Part shown: piece by piece, positions 4,888 to 6,200 of the stretch
Numbering within the stretch: position 1 is the first letter of the stretch
Layout of the letters: each line of letters begins with the position of its first letter
Translations under genes and position numbers: made by a program
The notes under the pieces: generated by a model
The model's database searches: none
Told to the model about the DNA's origin: nothing
What the model saw: only the letters and a program-made list of their open reading frames with translations
Assembly: GCA_029287275.1 (NCBI GenBank)
Contig: JARFRL010000296.1
Location: 1 to 6,200 of the forward strand
DNA length: 6,200 nucleotides
Origin: Pontiella desulfatans
Lineage (GTDB): Bacteria > Verrucomicrobiota > Kiritimatiellia > Kiritimatiellales > Pontiellaceae
Direction of reading: 5' to 3'

Positions 4888-6200
4888 ATGCTGAAACTCC
4901 AAATCACCCATCCTCAACGCGAAGTCCAGACGCTGGACGCGCCGTACGGCGTTTACATGATCGGCTCGGACGCTTCCAACCGGATCGTGCTCGACGACGG
5001 CAGCGTGGAGGAGGCGCACGCGGTCCTGACGCTGATGGAGGACGAATCCTACGTCGAGGATCTGATGGGCGCAGGCGTGTTCGTCGCCGGCGAACGGGTC
5101 GCGGCCCGCGGCCGCGTCTACCGCGGCGCGCCGATCCAGCTCGGAAACTACACGCTCCTGTTCGGCGCCGAGGAAGACCTTTCCAGCGCCGCGCCCGAGT
5201 CCGAAGCCGCGCCCGCCGCTCCGTTCGAACCCGTTTCGCCCGAGGTCTTCAAGCTCAAGCCGAAGAATCAGAACGTCGCCGCGAACCAGATGATCAAGCA
5301 GCAGATCCACACCGAGCTGGTCGATCGCCTGGACCTGAAACGCCTCAGCATGAGCAAGCTGCGCGAAGGCGAGCTACAGGCGAAAATCAAAAAGACGCTC
5401 GCCGAGATCATCGACGAGATCCGCGGCCGCCTGCCCGCCGGCATGGAGCCGGAGCGCCTCGCGAAGGAAATCTTCGACGAAGCCGTGGGCCTTGGCCCGC
5501 TCGAGGATCTGTTGGAAGACGACACCGTGACGGAAATCATGGTGAATGGCCCGGGGCAGGTATACGTCGAACGCGCCGGCAAGCTTTCGCTCACCGACTA
5601 CACCTTCATCAACGACAACTCCGTGCTTTCGGTGATCGACCGCATCGTGTCGCCGATCGGCCGCCGCATCGACGAGAGCCAGCCCTACGTCGACGCGCGC
5701 CTCGCCGACGGCTCGCGCGTCAACGCGGTGATCCACCCGCTTTCGCTGGTGGGCCCGTGCCTGACCATTCGTAAATTCTCCAAGGACCCGTTCAAGGTAC
5801 AGGACCTGATCAATTTCGGAACGCTGACGCGCGAGGTCGCCGATTTTCTGCGCATCTGCGTGCGGCTGCGCAAAAACATCATCGTATCGGGCGGAACGGG
5901 CTCGGGAAAAACCACCCTGTTGAACGTGCTGTCGAGCTATCTGCCCGACGACGAGCGCATTCTCACCATCGAGGACGCGGCCGAACTGCGCCTGACGCAG
6001 CAGCACATTGTTCGGCTCGAGGCGCGCCCGGCGAATATCGAGGGCCGCGGCGCGGTGTCGATCCGCGATCTGGTGCGGAACGCGCTGCGCATGCGGCCGG
6101 ACCGCATCGTGGTGGGCGAGTGTCGCGGCCCGGAGGCGCTCGACATGTTGCAAGCCATGAACACCGGCCACGAAGGCTCGCTGACCACCATCCACGCCAA
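4888..6200 (+). CDS. cpaF: Tad pilus assembly ATPase (CpaF/TadA) with N-terminal FHA domain, 3' end outside the window
   Basis: 437 complete codons are present and the frame is open to the window edge. Residues 1-93 form an FHA-like domain (YMIGSDASNRIVLDD, EAHAVLTL, DLMGAGVFVAGERV, LGNYTLLF). A linker rich in Ala, Pro and Glu follows (94-125), then the CpaF N-terminal domain (about 126-300, including GLGPLEDLLEDDTVTEIMVN). The ATPase core holds Walker A GGTGSGKT (335-342, Lys341), the Asp box TIEDAAEL (Glu362, Asp363), Walker B IVVGE (407-411, Glu411), and a His box reaching TTIHA (His436) at the edge. All residues needed for ATP hydrolysis that fall in view are intact. It is the cytoplasmic hexameric motor of the Tad machine. 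AGGA at 4877-4880, overlapping the cpaB stop, is 7 bases before ATG 4888. The FHA phosphothreonine-binding residues are altered (see findings). Perhaps 60 or more residues are missing at the C-terminus. Confidence 0.95.
   Translation, partial: MLKLQITHPQREVQTLDAPYGVYMIGSDASNRIVLDDGSVEEAHAVLTLMEDESYVEDLMGAGVFVAGERVAARGRVYRGAPIQLGNYTLLFGAEEDLSSAAPESEAAPAAPFEPVSPEVFKLKPKNQNVAANQMIKQQIHTELVDRLDLKRLSMSKLREGELQAKIKKTLAEIIDEIRGRLPAGMEPERLAKEIFDEAVGLGPLEDLLEDDTVTEIMVNGPGQVYVERAGKLSLTDYTFINDNSVLSVIDRIVSPIGRRIDESQPYVDARLADGSRVNAVIHPLSLVGPCLTIRKFSKDPFKVQDLINFGTLTREVADFLRICVRLRKNIIVSGGTGSGKTTLLNVLSSYLPDDERILTIEDAAELRLTQQHIVRLEARPANIEGRGAVSIRDLVRNALRMRPDRIVVGECRGPEALDMLQAMNTGHEGSLTTIHA

Noticed and set aside
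4201..5310. 369-codon open frame on the minus strand across cpaB and the start of the ATPase gene
   Set aside because: It crosses two well-recognised + strand genes, shows no domain, and is explained by third-position GC bias removing stop codons.
5374..6195. 273-codon open frame on the minus strand opposite the ATPase
   Set aside because: The + strand has intact Walker A, Walker B and His motifs over the same bases, so this is a shadow.

Overview
The window is one strand of a tight Tad (tight adherence) / Flp-type IVc pilus operon. It holds eight genes, all on the + strand, packed almost end to end: gaps of 9 to 30 bases, or overlaps of 1 to 14 bases. No tRNA, rRNA, CRISPR array, insertion sequence or other mobile element is visible. 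DNA is GC-rich, with strong GC bias at third codon positions, which explains the many long open frames on the opposite strand. The organism cannot be fixed from this sequence. A GC-rich Gram-negative-type bacterium with an FHA domain fused to the Tad ATPase, plus a long divergent TadG-like protein, fits the Verrucomicrobiota/Kiritimatiellota or neighbouring lineages (myxobacteria and planctomycetes are alternatives). This placement is an inference of low to moderate confidence.

Layout. Bases 1-122 carry a probable promoter (TACAAT at 79-84) and the leader of the operon. Bases 123-284 and 311-547 encode two small Flp prepilins. Bases 557-1237, 1234-2814 and 2801-3289 encode three larger pseudopilin-type proteins (TadE-like, TadG-like, TadE/F-like). 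All five begin with a short basic leader ending in Gly, followed by a hydrophobic helix, the signature of class III prepilins. Four of them have Glu at +5; the TadG-like one has Phe. Bases 3289-4029 encode an exported protein or lipoprotein of no recognised family, built from two copies of one module. Bases 4060-4878 encode CpaB/RcpC, and 4888 to the window end encodes the Tad ATPase (CpaF/TadA) with a degenerate N-terminal FHA domain. That last gene is cut off by the window just after its histidine box.

How they work together (family knowledge). The ATPase drives an inner-membrane platform (TadB/TadC, not in the window) that assembles Flp subunits after a TadV/CpaA-type peptidase (also not in the window) cuts their leaders. 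TadE/F/G-type proteins act as minor or priming pseudopilins. CpaB/RcpC sits in the periplasm and helps the secretin (CpaC/RcpA, not in the window). The unknown exported protein lies between the pseudopilins and CpaB, so a periplasmic or outer-membrane role in the same machine is likely but unproven. This is a recognisable system; its less usual points are the run of five prepilin-like genes, the crippled FHA domain, the duplicated-module exported protein and an acidic DxDxDG tail on one pilin.
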